Assembly (NCBI GenBank): GCA_036227345.1
Contig: CP109468.1
Location: 186,001 to 250,000, forward strand
DNA length: 64,000 nucleotides
Direction: 5' to 3'
Source: Streptomyces sp. NBC_01463
Lineage (GTDB): Bacteria > Actinomycetota > Actinomycetes > Streptomycetales > Streptomycetaceae
The number at the start of each line of letters is the position of its first letter. Position 1 is the stretch's first letter. The notes beneath the pieces were generated by a model. That model was not told where the DNA came from, did no database searches, and saw nothing but the letters and a program-made list of their open reading frames with translations. Shown one piece after another: positions 35,190-44,063 of this stretch. Position numbers and translations under genes: made by a program.

Positions 35190-35716
35190 TCACCGATCCC
35201 GCCGCGCCGGCGCGAACCGTCCGGGCTGGTCCTCGACCAGCCACCCCCGCTCCACCAGACGCTTCAGCTTGCCGCGGGTCCCCTCGATCTTCCCGGTCTT
35301 TGCCGGCAGCCCGATCCGGGGCACGATCTGCTTCGCCTGCATCGGCGACGACGCGTCCGCCACGACCTCCACGATGTCGCGGTAGACATCCGGCAGCACA
35401 TCCACCGACAGGCCCTCGCGCCAGTGCGGCACCATGACCGCTCCCACCACCCGCACCCCTGACTCCACCCGGGCCACGGGCTCCGCTGCCACCGCCGGCC
35501 GGCGTCCACGTCCCGTCCGGACAACTCCGTGAGGACCTCGGCCACCGTCTCCCGCGTCACTTGCAGCCGCGCAAGCACCTCGCGTTCACCCGCGAGTCGC
35601 GTCGTCAACTCCGCGACCTGGGCCTCGCGTTCCTCTACCCGAGCCCGGGCCGCCGCCTCCCGCGCCTCCAACTCACCGATCAACGACCCCATCAGCGCCG
35701 CCTCCTCCACCCTCAA
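35190..35716 (-). pseudogene. Element accessory ORF, frameshifted
   Basis: Two overlapping frames together encode a protein seen next to some ISKra4-type transposases. The first frame (from 35716, alternative start 35692) gives a coiled-coil helix (MGSLIGELEAREAAARARVE, then ELTTRLAGEREVLARLQ). The second frame gives MVPHWREGLSVDVLPDVYRD, SSPMQAKQIVPRIGLPAKTG and KLKRLVERGWLVED, a winged-helix-like domain. The switch occurs near 35490 at a CCGG repeat (GCCGGCCGGCG), where a loss of one CCGG unit would explain the -1 shift. It may be an inactivating mutation or, less likely, a programmed slip that makes two products. Confidence 0.6.
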
Positions 35717-35820
35717 GGTAGAGAACCAGCCCGCCCACCATCACCCCAAGCGGCGTTCCCCCAGCTCAATTCTTCCCCCGAGGAGACTCGGATCGGCGCG
35801 GGCCGCGGTGGTCGGCCCGG

Positions 35821-36636
35821 TCAGTTCTTGATGAACTCCAGGATGTCGGCGTTGATTTCGCCGTGGTGGCTGACGTAGATGCCGTGTCCTGCCGTCGGGT
35901 ACTCCTTGTACGTGCTTGTGGGCAGCAGCTCCGTCGTCTTCCTGCCCGTCATTTCCACCGGGGCCGAGAAGTCTGCGCCACCGTGCAGCACCAGCGCCGG
36001 CACCGTGATGGCTCGCACGGCCTCGCGGTTGTCGGTGTGGAAGACAGTCTTCTGGCACTGCAGCGTCGCCCATGCCGAGGCAGACAGGCACTGTTCGAGG
36101 GTGAGCGCGACCTGGCCGGGAGAGACCGGGTTGCCGAGGTGGGTGGCGAAGTACGCCTGCTGCTGCTGGGACAGCCACTTCGGCCGGTCGGCCCGGACCG
36201 CGGCGATCAGCGCGTCGAAGGCGGGCTCCGGGAGGCCCACGGGATTGTCGTCGGTCTGCTTGAGGAAGGGCAGAACAGCCGCGAGCAGCACCACGCGGGC
36301 CACCCGCCCGGCACCGTGCCGGAACAGATAGCGGACGACTTCCGCGCCGCCCATGGAGTGGCCGACCAAAGTTGCGTCGCTCAGGTCCAGGTGCGTGAGC
36401 AGGGCGGCGAGGTCGTCGGCGGTGGAATCCATGTCGTAGCCGGATGAGGGACGGTCGGAACGGCCGTGGCCCCGGCGGTCGAAGGCTATGCAGCGGTAGC
36501 CGCGCTCGGTGAAGTACGGAATCTGGTACTCCCACATGTCCGCGTTCAGCATGGCGCCGGAGACGAAGACGATGGGCTCGCCCTGGCCGTAGTCCTCGTA
36601 GGCGAGGCGGGTGCCGTCATGGGTCTCGAAGAACAT
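35821..36636 (-). CDS. Alpha/beta-hydrolase (non-heme haloperoxidase/esterase type), element cargo
   Basis: A 271-residue alpha/beta-hydrolase with an intact catalytic triad. The oxyanion-side segment is EPIVFVSGAMLNADMWEYQI, the nucleophile elbow is LVGHSMGGAEVVRYLF (G-x-S-x-G), the acid is in LVLHGGADFSAPVE and the histidine in TAGHGIYVSHHGEIN. FDRRGHGRSDRPSSGYD is typical of the esterase/cofactor-free haloperoxidase branch. It is probably cytosolic, since it has no signal peptide. Its whole reading frame lies inside the inverted repeats of the insertion element, downstream of which the accessory ORF and transposase follow on the same strand. It therefore looks like a passenger gene that could give a host advantage; the substrate is unknown. 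Confidence 0.9.
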   Translation of the reverse strand: MFFETHDGTRLAYEDYGQGEPIVFVSGAMLNADMWEYQIPYFTERGYRCIAFDRRGHGRSDRPSSGYDMDSTADDLAALLTHLDLSDATLVGHSMGGAEVVRYLFRHGAGRVARVVLLAAVLPFLKQTDDNPVGLPEPAFDALIAAVRADRPKWLSQQQQAYFATHLGNPVSPGQVALTLEQCLSASAWATLQCQKTVFHTDNREAVRAITVPALVLHGGADFSAPVEMTGRKTTELLPTSTYKEYPTAGHGIYVSHHGEINADILEFIKN

Positions 36637-36821
36637 TGCGTTTCCTCCCGTTGGCCTGTTCCGATCAAGGCGCCAGACCTGGCGGCAGGGTGTCGATTAC
36701 GTTCCAGGTAATGGTCACGGCTGTACGGGAGCACCTCATGCCCCACGTCCCGGTCAACCCACGCAGTCCGCAGAGGCCTTCTGAACTGCACTGATGAGCC
36801 CCTCCAAGGGAGCTACACCCA

Positions 36822-37356
36822 ACTCCGTTCCACCGCCTACCTGTTGCTGCTGGTAGGGCACGACACCACCATGAACCTCATCGGGAACGGCATGCTCGCC
36901 CTGCTCCGTAATCCCGGCGAGGCCGCCCGCCTCACCGGACCGGAGTCGGGACCCGGCCTGGTCACCACCGCAGTCGAAGAACTGCTGCGCTACGACTCTC
37001 CGGTACGGGACGCCACGTTCCGGTGCGCAGCAGAACCGATCGATCTCCACGGGCAGCTGATCGGCGAAGGCGACATCGTCAGCCTCCTGATCGGTTCCGC
37101 CAACCGGGACGAGTCCCGATTCCGTGACGCGAACCGGCTCGATGTGGGGCGGGCGCCCAATGACCATCTCGCCTTCGGGTACGGACCTCACTTCTGCATC
37201 GGCGCCGCCCTGGCCCGCCTGGAAGGCGCCGTTGCCTTCCCCCTGCTCCTCGAACGCCTGGGCCCCGTCGTGCTGGCCAAGCCCGCCGATGAGCTGGCCT
37301 GGCGGCCGGCCCGGGTGATGCGCGGACTGGCTGCGCTGCCCGTCGTTCGGACCTGA
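36822..37356 (+). pseudogene. Cytochrome P450, 3' part
   Basis: This carries the second half of the interrupted P450: the I-helix LLLLVGHDTTMNLIG with the oxygen-activating D-T-T, the K-helix E-x-x-R as VEELLRYDSPVRDA, and the heme-binding loop FGYGPHFCIGAALARLEGAV with the cysteine ligand, ending near MRGLAALPVV. All essential C-terminal features are intact, so the gene was functional before the insertion. The first 7 bases are the right target duplication. A TTG at 36844 could start translation of a truncated, non-functional product. An enoyl-CoA hydratase gene follows 48 bp downstream. Confidence 0.9.
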
Positions 37357-37404
37357 CCGCACCGCCACGATTGCCGCCACATCTCCCAACAAGGAGCACA
37401 CCGG

Positions 37405-38163
37405 ATGGACAGCCAAGACCCCGTGGTGGTGACCGAGCCCCGCGCCGGCGTTCTGCTCATCACGCTGAACAGGCCACATGTCCGCAACGCCGTGGACCAG
37501 TCCCTTGCCGACGCCATGGACGCGGCCCTGACACGGCTGGAGAACGACTCCCGCCTGGCCATCGGCGTCCTTGCCGGAGCGGGCGGTCACTTCTGCTCGG
37601 GCATGGACCTCAAGGCGTTCCCCACCGACGCCATCCCCGTCGTCGGTGACCATGGGCTCGCAGGGCTGACCCGCGCCCGAATCCGTAAGCCGCTCATCGC
37701 CGCCGTCGAGGGCGCGGCCGTCGCCGGCGGATTCGAGCTCGCCCTCGCCTGCGACCTCATCACGGCCGCCGACACCGCGTTCTTCGCCCTGCCCGAGGTC
37801 GCGCGCGGACTCATCGCCGCCGAAGGCGGAGCCATCCGTCTCCCCTACCACGTGGCCATGGAGATGCTCCTCACCGCCGCCCCGCTGCCCGCTCCGGACG
37901 CGGCCCGGTACGGGCTCGTCAATCAGCTCACCCCCGAGGGTGGCGCCCTCGGCGCGGCCCTTGTCCTGGCCGAGCGCGTCCAGGCCCACTCCCGCGACGC
38001 CGTCCGTGTCACGAAACAGGGCGTGCAGGACACCCGCGGCCTCGACGACCACACCGGCTACAGCGTCCAGGATCCCCTCAGCACACCTGTCTTCGCCACA
38101 GCCGCCGCGACGGAGGGCGCCTCCGCGTTCACCGAGAAACGTCCTCCGGCCTGGCAGCGGTGA
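37405..38163 (+). CDS. Enoyl-CoA hydratase/isomerase (crotonase) family protein
   Basis: A 252-residue crotonase. The two oxyanion-hole segments are visible: GVLAGAGGHFCSGMDLKAFP and AAVEGAAVAGGFELALACDL. PEVARGLIAAEGGAIRLPYH contains the position of one catalytic glutamate (P-E-V), while the C-terminus has DDHTGYSVQDPLSTPVFATA. It would hydrate or isomerise an enoyl-CoA in fatty-acid or polyketide-like degradation. CAAGGAG precedes the ATG. It lies just downstream of the disrupted P450, probably the second gene of a former two-gene operon; the element may have cut it from its promoter. Confidence 0.9.
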   Translation: MDSQDPVVVTEPRAGVLLITLNRPHVRNAVDQSLADAMDAALTRLENDSRLAIGVLAGAGGHFCSGMDLKAFPTDAIPVVGDHGLAGLTRARIRKPLIAAVEGAAVAGGFELALACDLITAADTAFFALPEVARGLIAAEGGAIRLPYHVAMEMLLTAAPLPAPDAARYGLVNQLTPEGGALGAALVLAERVQAHSRDAVRVTKQGVQDTRGLDDHTGYSVQDPLSTPVFATAAATEGASAFTEKRPPAWQR

Positions 38164-38277
38164 CGCCGTCCGTCCGGCAGACGGACCAGTTTCTGATTGG
38201 CCCTCGATGTCCAGCCGTGCACCCTGCTTCCCCGGTCCCGGTCCCGGCCATGGAGCGGGTGCTCTCGCTCCGGGGCC

Positions 38278-38982
38278 TCAGTCGAGGGGCAGACCCTGCA
38301 TCTGCCCTAGAGTGCGGGCTCCTGAGCCATGGAGCAGACTGCCGTCGCAGGTAGGCAGTTCGCCCTGCACCTTCTCCAGGTGCGCCGCATCCACGTAGCC
38401 CACGGAGATGTCTCCCTTGTCGGTGAAGTCCTTCGTGTAGCTGCGGTCGTGATCCGTCCCCATGGCCAGCAGTCGCTTGCTGTCGAGGAGGACGCCGTAG
38501 TACAGCCTGTCGGAGTTCAGCTTGTCCACGGCCGAGCAGAGCACGGGTGCCTCTTCGCCACGCCGCGGGTGGCAATTGGGCTTTGCCTGGTTGCACAGCT
38601 CGGTGTCACTGACCTTGAGCACCGTGCAGTCGGCCTCGGAATCACCCGTGCAGGAGACAGGCATGATGTTGAGGGGCGGGCTCACACTGGGTCTCTCGTA
38701 GACGCTGGTCCAGGCCGCGCTGACGGCCGTCCTACGGACCTCGGGACGCGCGCACAGGTCGATGTCCGCCGTCCCTCCGAACTTTTCGTCCTGCACGGTC
38801 ACCGCGTGCTTTTCGGGGCAGTCCCGTGACGCGTCCTCGTCGACCCCTCCCCCGTCTGCCGCACCGCCCGCGGCTGTTGGGGCCGCGGTGTCGGCACCCG
38901 TGTCGGCCGAGGATCCGCAGCCGGCGAGGGACAGCGCCAGGACGACTGCGAGGAGGGGAGAGACGAGGACGCGATGGGACAC
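38278..38982 (-). CDS. Secreted lipoprotein, unknown function
   Basis: A 234-residue lipoprotein. The signal peptide has a hydrophobic core (VSPLLAVVLALS) and lipobox LAGC-GSS, with a low-complexity alanine/glycine/aspartate linker after the cysteine. The folded part has paired cysteines (SRDCPEKHAV, DIDLCARPEV, SCTGDSEADC, CNQAKPNCHP, APVLCSAVD) that suggest disulfides. No domain is recognised. GTG 38982 is preferred over GTG 38991 because AAGAGG lies at good spacing. It converges on the enoyl-CoA hydratase gene. Confidence 0.72.
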   Translation of the reverse strand: MSHRVLVSPLLAVVLALSLAGCGSSADTGADTAAPTAAGGAADGGGVDEDASRDCPEKHAVTVQDEKFGGTADIDLCARPEVRRTAVSAAWTSVYERPSVSPPLNIMPVSCTGDSEADCTVLKVSDTELCNQAKPNCHPRRGEEAPVLCSAVDKLNSDRLYYGVLLDSKRLLAMGTDHDRSYTKDFTDKGDISVGYVDAAHLEKVQGELPTCDGSLLHGSGARTLGQMQGLPLD

Positions 38983-39249
38983 GAAGAGCACCTCTTGTTC
39001 GGCGGGCGGATGGTCCGGATACGGGCAGCGACGCGTAGGTGCCGGTGGCGCGGTACGGGAAGCAGATGCTCGCAGGGTTCGCTGTCGAGGCCGTCGGTGG
39101 AACCACGTACCTCGCTACGCAATGACCGGGCGGCCGCCTCACCCGCTGAACTACGTATCGCTCTCAGGGAAATCACTGACTCGCGGCGCCGCGATGGGTG
39201 CGAGAGTCGTGGGCGGTCCGGTGATCCGTGCACATGACCGTCGGTCTGG

Positions 39250-39831
39250 GTGACGGCCGGCTTCAGGGGGGCGGGCGCTGTGGCACGAACGGCAGGGACA
39301 TGGGAGCGGAGGGTCGGCCGGACCGGAATGGTCGTCTCTCTCGCTGTCGCCGGGTGGCTGATATGGCTGCTTCCGGGACCCCACCTGGCGGCTGTCCTGG
39401 GGTTCGGTCCCGTGGACGGCGTCATGACGATCTCCTCGTGCTACGAGTCGACCGACGCGGAGGGCTATCAGGACGGTACCGACTGCACAGGGACGTACAC
39501 GCCGCGCGCGGCGGGCGAGCCCCGGCGTCGGATCACGCTGGACAAGGCTGCCGAGTCGCACGCGCCCGGCAGCACCGTGGAGGTGCGGTTGGCGAGAGGC
39601 AGAGCCCACGAACTCTCGGGCTACGCGCTGGGCACGTGGGTCACTGTCACCGGGCTCCTCCTCGGTCCGTTCCTCGCCCTGTCGCTGTCGTTCCGCGCCA
39701 GTGCTCGGGATGGCACGTGGAGCCACAACGGTGACTACGTCCTGCTCTTCATCGCCGCGGAGATCGCCGCTCTCGTCTTCGGCGTCCTGGTGGGCGTTCT
39801 CGTCTCCATCGGCACCGCCCTGTTCGGCTGA
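39250..39831 (+). CDS. Membrane protein, unknown function
   Basis: A 193-residue protein with about three transmembrane segments: MVVSLAVAGWLIWLLPGPHL near the N-terminus, and WVTVTGLLLGPFLALSLSF and LFIAAEIAALVFGVLVGVLV in the C-terminal third, separated by an extracellular loop with two cysteines (SSCYESTDAEGYQDGTDC). The loop may form a disulfide. No family is recognised. GTG 39250 is assumed as start; the ribosome site is weak. The gene precedes the LAL regulator by 84 bp on the same strand and could be cotranscribed with it. Confidence 0.65.
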   Translation: MTAGFRGAGAVARTAGTWERRVGRTGMVVSLAVAGWLIWLLPGPHLAAVLGFGPVDGVMTISSCYESTDAEGYQDGTDCTGTYTPRAAGEPRRRITLDKAAESHAPGSTVEVRLARGRAHELSGYALGTWVTVTGLLLGPFLALSLSFRASARDGTWSHNGDYVLLFIAAEIAALVFGVLVGVLVSIGTALFG

Positions 39832-39915
39832 GCGGACGACGTACGGCACGCACCGCGTACGCGGCAGGGCCCGGACGCGACATGTGTACGACTCCCGAAC
39901 GACCCTCCCCCCAAC

Positions 39916-42894
39916 GTGGTAGACAATGTCGTGGAGTTCGGTGGAGAGAGCGCACACGTCGGAGCGCCCGAAGGTGCTGCCAGGCGTCACGACGGCGGGA
40001 GCCCGCTCGTCGGACGCATGGCCGAACTGGCGGTGCTCGACTCGGTGATCGAGCGGCTGGGCCATGGGGCGCCGCCCGTCGTCGACATCACGGGCGCGGC
40101 AGGGATCGGCAAGAGCAGGCTGATGGCAGAGTTCTGCCGACGCGCGCGGCGTCGTGGGGTGACGGTGCTCCGCGGCCGGGCGGCGGAGTACGAACGGCAC
40201 CTCCCTTTCCATCCGTTCGCCGACGCGTTCGCCGATCTGATCGAGCGGCCACCGCACGACGAATCGCACCTGGACGCGGTCCCTCGCATCCTCGGCGGCC
40301 ATGGCGACGGGTCGGTGCCGGCCGCTACCGACCGCTTCGGTCTCCACCGTTCGGTGGCAGGGCTGTTGGCGCAGCTCGGCCGGGCCGGCGGTCTGGTGGT
40401 GGCGCTGGACGACGTGCACTGGGCCGACCCGGCGTCACTGGAGTTCCTGGACCACCTCGTCCGGCATCCGGTGTCCGGCCCTGTGGTCCTCGTCGTCGCC
40501 CGCCGCGACCGGCAGACGCCGACGGCGCTCTCCGCCGTGCTCGCCCGCGAAGCCGATGCCGGCGCGGTGCTGCGGATCGGTCTGGCGCCGCTCGCGGAGC
40601 AGGATTGCGTCGAAGGGCTCGCCCCCGATCTGCCGCGAGCCCGGGCCGCGCAGCTGTACGCCGCGGGCGAGGGCAACCCGCTCTACTTCCTGTCCCTCCT
40701 GCACGCACACCGCGAGGACGCCGCGCGACGGCGTGCCTCATCCTCATCCCGTGCCTCCGTCTTCCCCTTCACCTCCGGCCCCGCCTCCGCCTCCGCCTCC
40801 GTTGAGAACGGAATCGGCGAACTGCCCTCGGGGCTCGGCGCGCTGCTGCTGAATGAGCTGGACCCGCTGAGCCCGTCGCAGCGCGGGACTCTGGAGGCGA
40901 TCGCCGTACTCGGCGATCACGCCGTGCTCCCGGTGATCGGCAGGGCGACCGGACGTACCGATGCCGAGCTCGACGATGATCTGACGAACCTGGAGCGGCG
41001 TGACCTCGTGCGGCGGGCCGCGGGCGGCCGCATGGTGTTGCGCCATCCGGTGATCCGGGCCCTGGTCCACGAGTCCACCGCGGCCCGGCGGCGCGTCGAG
41101 ATCCATCGCGCTGCCGCCGCCGAGCTCGCCCGAACCGGAGCACCTGCCGTGGAACAGGCGCGGCACGTCGAACGGTCGGTGACCACGTGGGACCCGCATG
41201 CGTACGCCGTGCTGAGGCAGGCTGCCGAGGAGACCGCGTCGTCGGCTCCGACAAGTTGCGCACACTGGCTCCGGGCTGCTTTACGGATCCTGCCCGATAC
41301 GGTGGAACGCGGCGCCGAACGAAGGGTTTTGATGCTCCGGCAGGCACGCGCACTCGGCGTCGCCGGAGGCCTCCAGGAGAGCCGCGACCTGTTGCACGCG
41401 GTGATCAGCACCGCCGGTCCGGACGAGGCCGATGTCCGAACGTCGGCGGTCGTGCTGTGCGCCTTGACGGAGCGACACCTCGGAAGATACCCCGAGGCGA
41501 TCGCGCTGCTGCGCCGCGAGCTGAGCAGGCAGCCTGTGCCGTCGCCGGCCCAGAGGGTGTCGATCGGACTCGAACTGAGTTCGTCCGCACCGCACAACAC
41601 CCCCTACCCGCAGATGCGGGACCACGTCGCACAGACCCTCGCGGATGCCCGCGCCGTCGGCAACGAACCGGGCGAGGCGGGGGCCCTGGCGGTCGCAGCG
41701 TTCGGCGAGGCCTACGAGGGCGGCATGGCCAGCGCGAGCACATACGCGGCGCAGGCGGCCGGACTGCTGGACGGTCTGCCCGACGACGACCTCACCGCGT
41801 TGTGCGAACCGCTGGGCAGACTGGGCTGGGCGGAGGCGTTCCTCGGCCGCTTCACCGATGCCGAACGCCACGCCGACCGGGGCCTCGGGATCGCCCGGCG
41901 CACCGGGCAGGTCTACCTCCTGCCCCTCCTGCTGCTGTGCAAGGCACACGTACGGATACAGACCTGCCGTCTGCCGTCCGCCTGCGAACTGGCGGACGAG
42001 GCCGAGGACATCGCCCGCGGCATCGGCAGCGGCGAACTGCTGGCCTTCGTCCTGGCGAACAAGGCTCAGGTACGCATCGCGGCGTCCGCACCCGGTGACC
42101 AGGAGGCTCTGGGGGCCGCCGAGGAGGCCGTTGCGTCCATGGGGCCGAGCGACAACTGGCGGGCCTCCATGGCCTGGTGCATGCTCGGCTACGCCGCGCT
42201 CACCGGCGGCGATCCGCACCGCGCACGGGACGCTCTCCTCCGGGCCGGAGGAGATGATCTGCGTGGTCTGCAGCCCTCGATGCGTCCGCTCCTGTCGGAA
42301 CTCCTCGTCACGGCGGCCCTCGCCACAGGGGATGTCGACGCCGCGACCGCATGGGCCGAGCGGGCCCACGACGAGGCGGAGCGGCTCGGTCTGCCCGTAC
42401 AGCGCGCGGCCGCGATGCGGAGTGCGGCCCAGCTGGCACTGCACGGCGGTGCCCCGGCCAGGGCGGCGACACTGCTCGCGGAGGCGGCGGCGGAATGCGC
42501 ACGGGCCGGGGCGGTGTTCTGGGAGGCGCGGTCATTGCTGCTCGCGGCCCCGGCGATGACCGCCGCCGGACTCGAAGCGCGCGGTGCGGCCATGTGGGAA
42601 CAGGGCCGCAGACTCGCCGCCGGCGGAGGCGCGGGCCTGCTGCTCGGCCTGGCGGAGATGACCCGGCCGCCCGTGCCCGTGGCGCCGCCCTCCACGGTTC
42701 CGCCGTGGCTGGCCTCCTTGACGGTACGCGAACGGGAGGTAGCCGAACTGGTGGCCGAGGGCCTCACCAACCAGGCGATCGCCACCAGGCTCTACCTCAG
42801 TCCGCGCACCGTCGAGACCCACCTCTCCCGGGTGTTCCGTAAGACGGATGTCGCGACCCGGGCGGGGCTCGCGGCGCTCATGGCCCGTTCCTGA
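39916..42894 (+). CDS. LuxR-family large ATP-binding regulator (LAL)
   Basis: A 992-residue LAL-type transcription activator. The N-terminal AAA domain has a Walker A GAAGIGKSR at about 60-68 and a Walker B VVALDDVHWADPASLEF. A helical middle region of about 550 residues follows, consistent with TPR-like repeats (ARALGVAGGLQESRDLLHAV, LAAAEVALAS-type packing). The C-terminal LuxR HTH is LTVREREVAELVAEGLTNQA, IATRLYLSPRTVETHLSRVF. Such regulators often control secondary metabolism or sugar use. A short low-complexity Ala/Ser stretch encoded by a hexamer repeat lies after the AAA domain. GTG 39916 is the first plausible start. No target operon is adjacent. Confidence 0.9.
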   Translation: MVDNVVEFGGESAHVGAPEGAARRHDGGSPLVGRMAELAVLDSVIERLGHGAPPVVDITGAAGIGKSRLMAEFCRRARRRGVTVLRGRAAEYERHLPFHPFADAFADLIERPPHDESHLDAVPRILGGHGDGSVPAATDRFGLHRSVAGLLAQLGRAGGLVVALDDVHWADPASLEFLDHLVRHPVSGPVVLVVARRDRQTPTALSAVLAREADAGAVLRIGLAPLAEQDCVEGLAPDLPRARAAQLYAAGEGNPLYFLSLLHAHREDAARRRASSSSRASVFPFTSGPASASASVENGIGELPSGLGALLLNELDPLSPSQRGTLEAIAVLGDHAVLPVIGRATGRTDAELDDDLTNLERRDLVRRAAGGRMVLRHPVIRALVHESTAARRRVEIHRAAAAELARTGAPAVEQARHVERSVTTWDPHAYAVLRQAAEETASSAPTSCAHWLRAALRILPDTVERGAERRVLMLRQARALGVAGGLQESRDLLHAVISTAGPDEADVRTSAVVLCALTERHLGRYPEAIALLRRELSRQPVPSPAQRVSIGLELSSSAPHNTPYPQMRDHVAQTLADARAVGNEPGEAGALAVAAFGEAYEGGMASASTYAAQAAGLLDGLPDDDLTALCEPLGRLGWAEAFLGRFTDAERHADRGLGIARRTGQVYLLPLLLLCKAHVRIQTCRLPSACELADEAEDIARGIGSGELLAFVLANKAQVRIAASAPGDQEALGAAEEAVASMGPSDNWRASMAWCMLGYAALTGGDPHRARDALLRAGGDDLRGLQPSMRPLLSELLVTAALATGDVDAATAWAERAHDEAERLGLPVQRAAAMRSAAQLALHGGAPARAATLLAEAAAECARAGAVFWEARSLLLAAPAMTAAGLEARGAAMWEQGRRLAAGGGAGLLLGLAEMTRPPVPVAPPSTVPPWLASLTVREREVAELVAEGLTNQAIATRLYLSPRTVETHLSRVFRKTDVATRAGLAALMARS

Positions 42895-42989
42895 CGCCGG
42901 AAGAGGTGGCCATCGGGGCGGGCATCCTGGTGGCCGGACTCATCACTCGATCTCGCCTTCGGGTGTGGTCCCCGCGATCACCAGTGGCT

Positions 42990-44060
42990 CTACATCGGTC
43001 GCCGGTCGCCGGGTTCCTGGCTGCTGTTGGCGGGTGAACCGAACGGAAGGGCCGTCGACGCGGTGTCGGCCTCGGCTGCGTCGGCGAGAGCCTCCGCGGC
43101 GGCCTCGGCGGCCTGAGCCGCGTCGTCGGCGGCCTCCGCGGCTCTGTTGTCCGGGGACTTCTCACGGGTTGCCGGTGAGGGGGGCAGTTTCTCGCCGAAG
43201 GCCCGGGACACGCCTTCGAGTGCCGCGGTGACCTCGCTGGGGATGACCCAGAACGTGCTGCCCGGGCCCTGTGCGAGCTGGGGCAGCATCTGCATGTACT
43301 GGTAGGCGAGCAGCTTGGGGTCGGGGTCGTTGCGGTGCACGGCCTGGAAGACCTCGTCGACGGCGCGGGCCTGGCCCTCGGCCTTGAGGATCTCGGCGGT
43401 GCGGTTGCCCTCCGCGCGCAGGACGGCGGACTGCTTGTCGCCTTCGGCGGTGAGGATCTGCGACTGCCGTTGCCCTTCGGCCCCGAGGATCGCGGCCCGC
43501 TTGTCCCGCTCGGCGCGCATCTGCTTCTCCATCGCGTCCTTGATGGACTGCGGGGGGTCGATGGCCTTGATCTCCACGCGGTTGACGCGCAGCCCCCATT
43601 TGCCGGTGGCGTCGTCCAGAACACCGCGCAGCTGGTTGTTGATGGTGTCGCGCGAGGTGAGCGTCATCTCCAGGTCCATGGAACCCACGACGTTACGCAG
43701 GGTGGTCACGGTGAGCTGCTCGACGCCGTGCAGGAAGTCATCGATCTCGTAGGCGGCCGCTCGTGGATCGGTGACCTGGAAGTAGAGGACGGTGTCGATC
43801 TCGACGACCAGGTTGTCCTCGGTGATGACCGGCTGCGGTTTGAAAGAGACGACCTGTTCTCGCAGGTCGATCAGCGGATAGACCCGGTCGACGTACGGAA
43901 TGACGAGGTTCAGGCCGGGCTTCAGCGTGCGGCGGTAGCGGCCCAGGCGTTCGACATTCCGAGCGCGCGCCTGCGGCACGATCCGGACCGCCCGCACCAC
44001 TGTGAAGACCGCGATCAGAGCGACGATCACACCGGCTATGAGCAGCGCCGAGACTTCCAT
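42990..44060 (-). CDS. SPFH/Band 7 (stomatin/QmcA-like) membrane protein
   Basis: A 356-residue SPFH protein. A single N-terminal membrane segment (VSALLIAGVIVALIAVFTVV) is followed by the SPFH/PHB domain: LGRYRRTLKPGLNLVIPYVD, then EQVVSFKPQPVITEDNLVVE and TLRNVVGSMDLEMTLTSRDT. A long alanine/glutamate-rich coiled coil (KQMRAERDKRAAILGAEGQR and relatives) and a charged, alanine-rich tail follow. SPFH proteins assemble into large cages or rings that organise membrane microdomains and quality-control proteases. The gene follows the NfeD gene after 3 nt, the conserved NfeD-SPFH operon. Confidence 0.92.
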   Translation of the reverse strand: MEVSALLIAGVIVALIAVFTVVRAVRIVPQARARNVERLGRYRRTLKPGLNLVIPYVDRVYPLIDLREQVVSFKPQPVITEDNLVVEIDTVLYFQVTDPRAAAYEIDDFLHGVEQLTVTTLRNVVGSMDLEMTLTSRDTINNQLRGVLDDATGKWGLRVNRVEIKAIDPPQSIKDAMEKQMRAERDKRAAILGAEGQRQSQILTAEGDKQSAVLRAEGNRTAEILKAEGQARAVDEVFQAVHRNDPDPKLLAYQYMQMLPQLAQGPGSTFWVIPSEVTAALEGVSRAFGEKLPPSPATREKSPDNRAAEAADDAAQAAEAAAEALADAAEADTASTALPFGSPANSSQEPGDRRPM

Positions 44061-44063
44061 GGC

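Larger units (their letters stand above)
33552..36821. mobile_element. ISKra4-type insertion element with an alpha/beta-hydrolase cargo gene
   Basis: A 3,270-bp element bounded by perfect 12-bp inverted repeats, TGGGTGTAGCTC at 33552-33563 and GAGCTACACCCA at 36810-36821, and flanked by a 7-bp direct repeat. Removing the element and one repeat restores the P450 gene in frame, which fixes both ends. It holds a transposase gene (33585-35111), a frameshifted accessory ORF (35190-35716) and an alpha/beta-hydrolase gene (35821-36636), all on the minus strand. The left repeat is 22 bp from the transposase stop; the right repeat is about 170 bp before the hydrolase start. The hydrolase lies between the IS ends, so it moves with the element. 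Confidence 0.9.

Noticed and set aside
33963..35462. A 499-codon plus-strand open frame inside the insertion element
   Set aside because: It is antisense to the transposase, whose own frame has clear catalytic motifs; long antisense frames are expected at this GC content.
36754..38052. A 432-codon minus-strand open frame over the P450 3' part and the hydratase
   Set aside because: Composition is glycine/arginine/valine-rich without a family pattern, and both sense genes carry diagnostic motifs.
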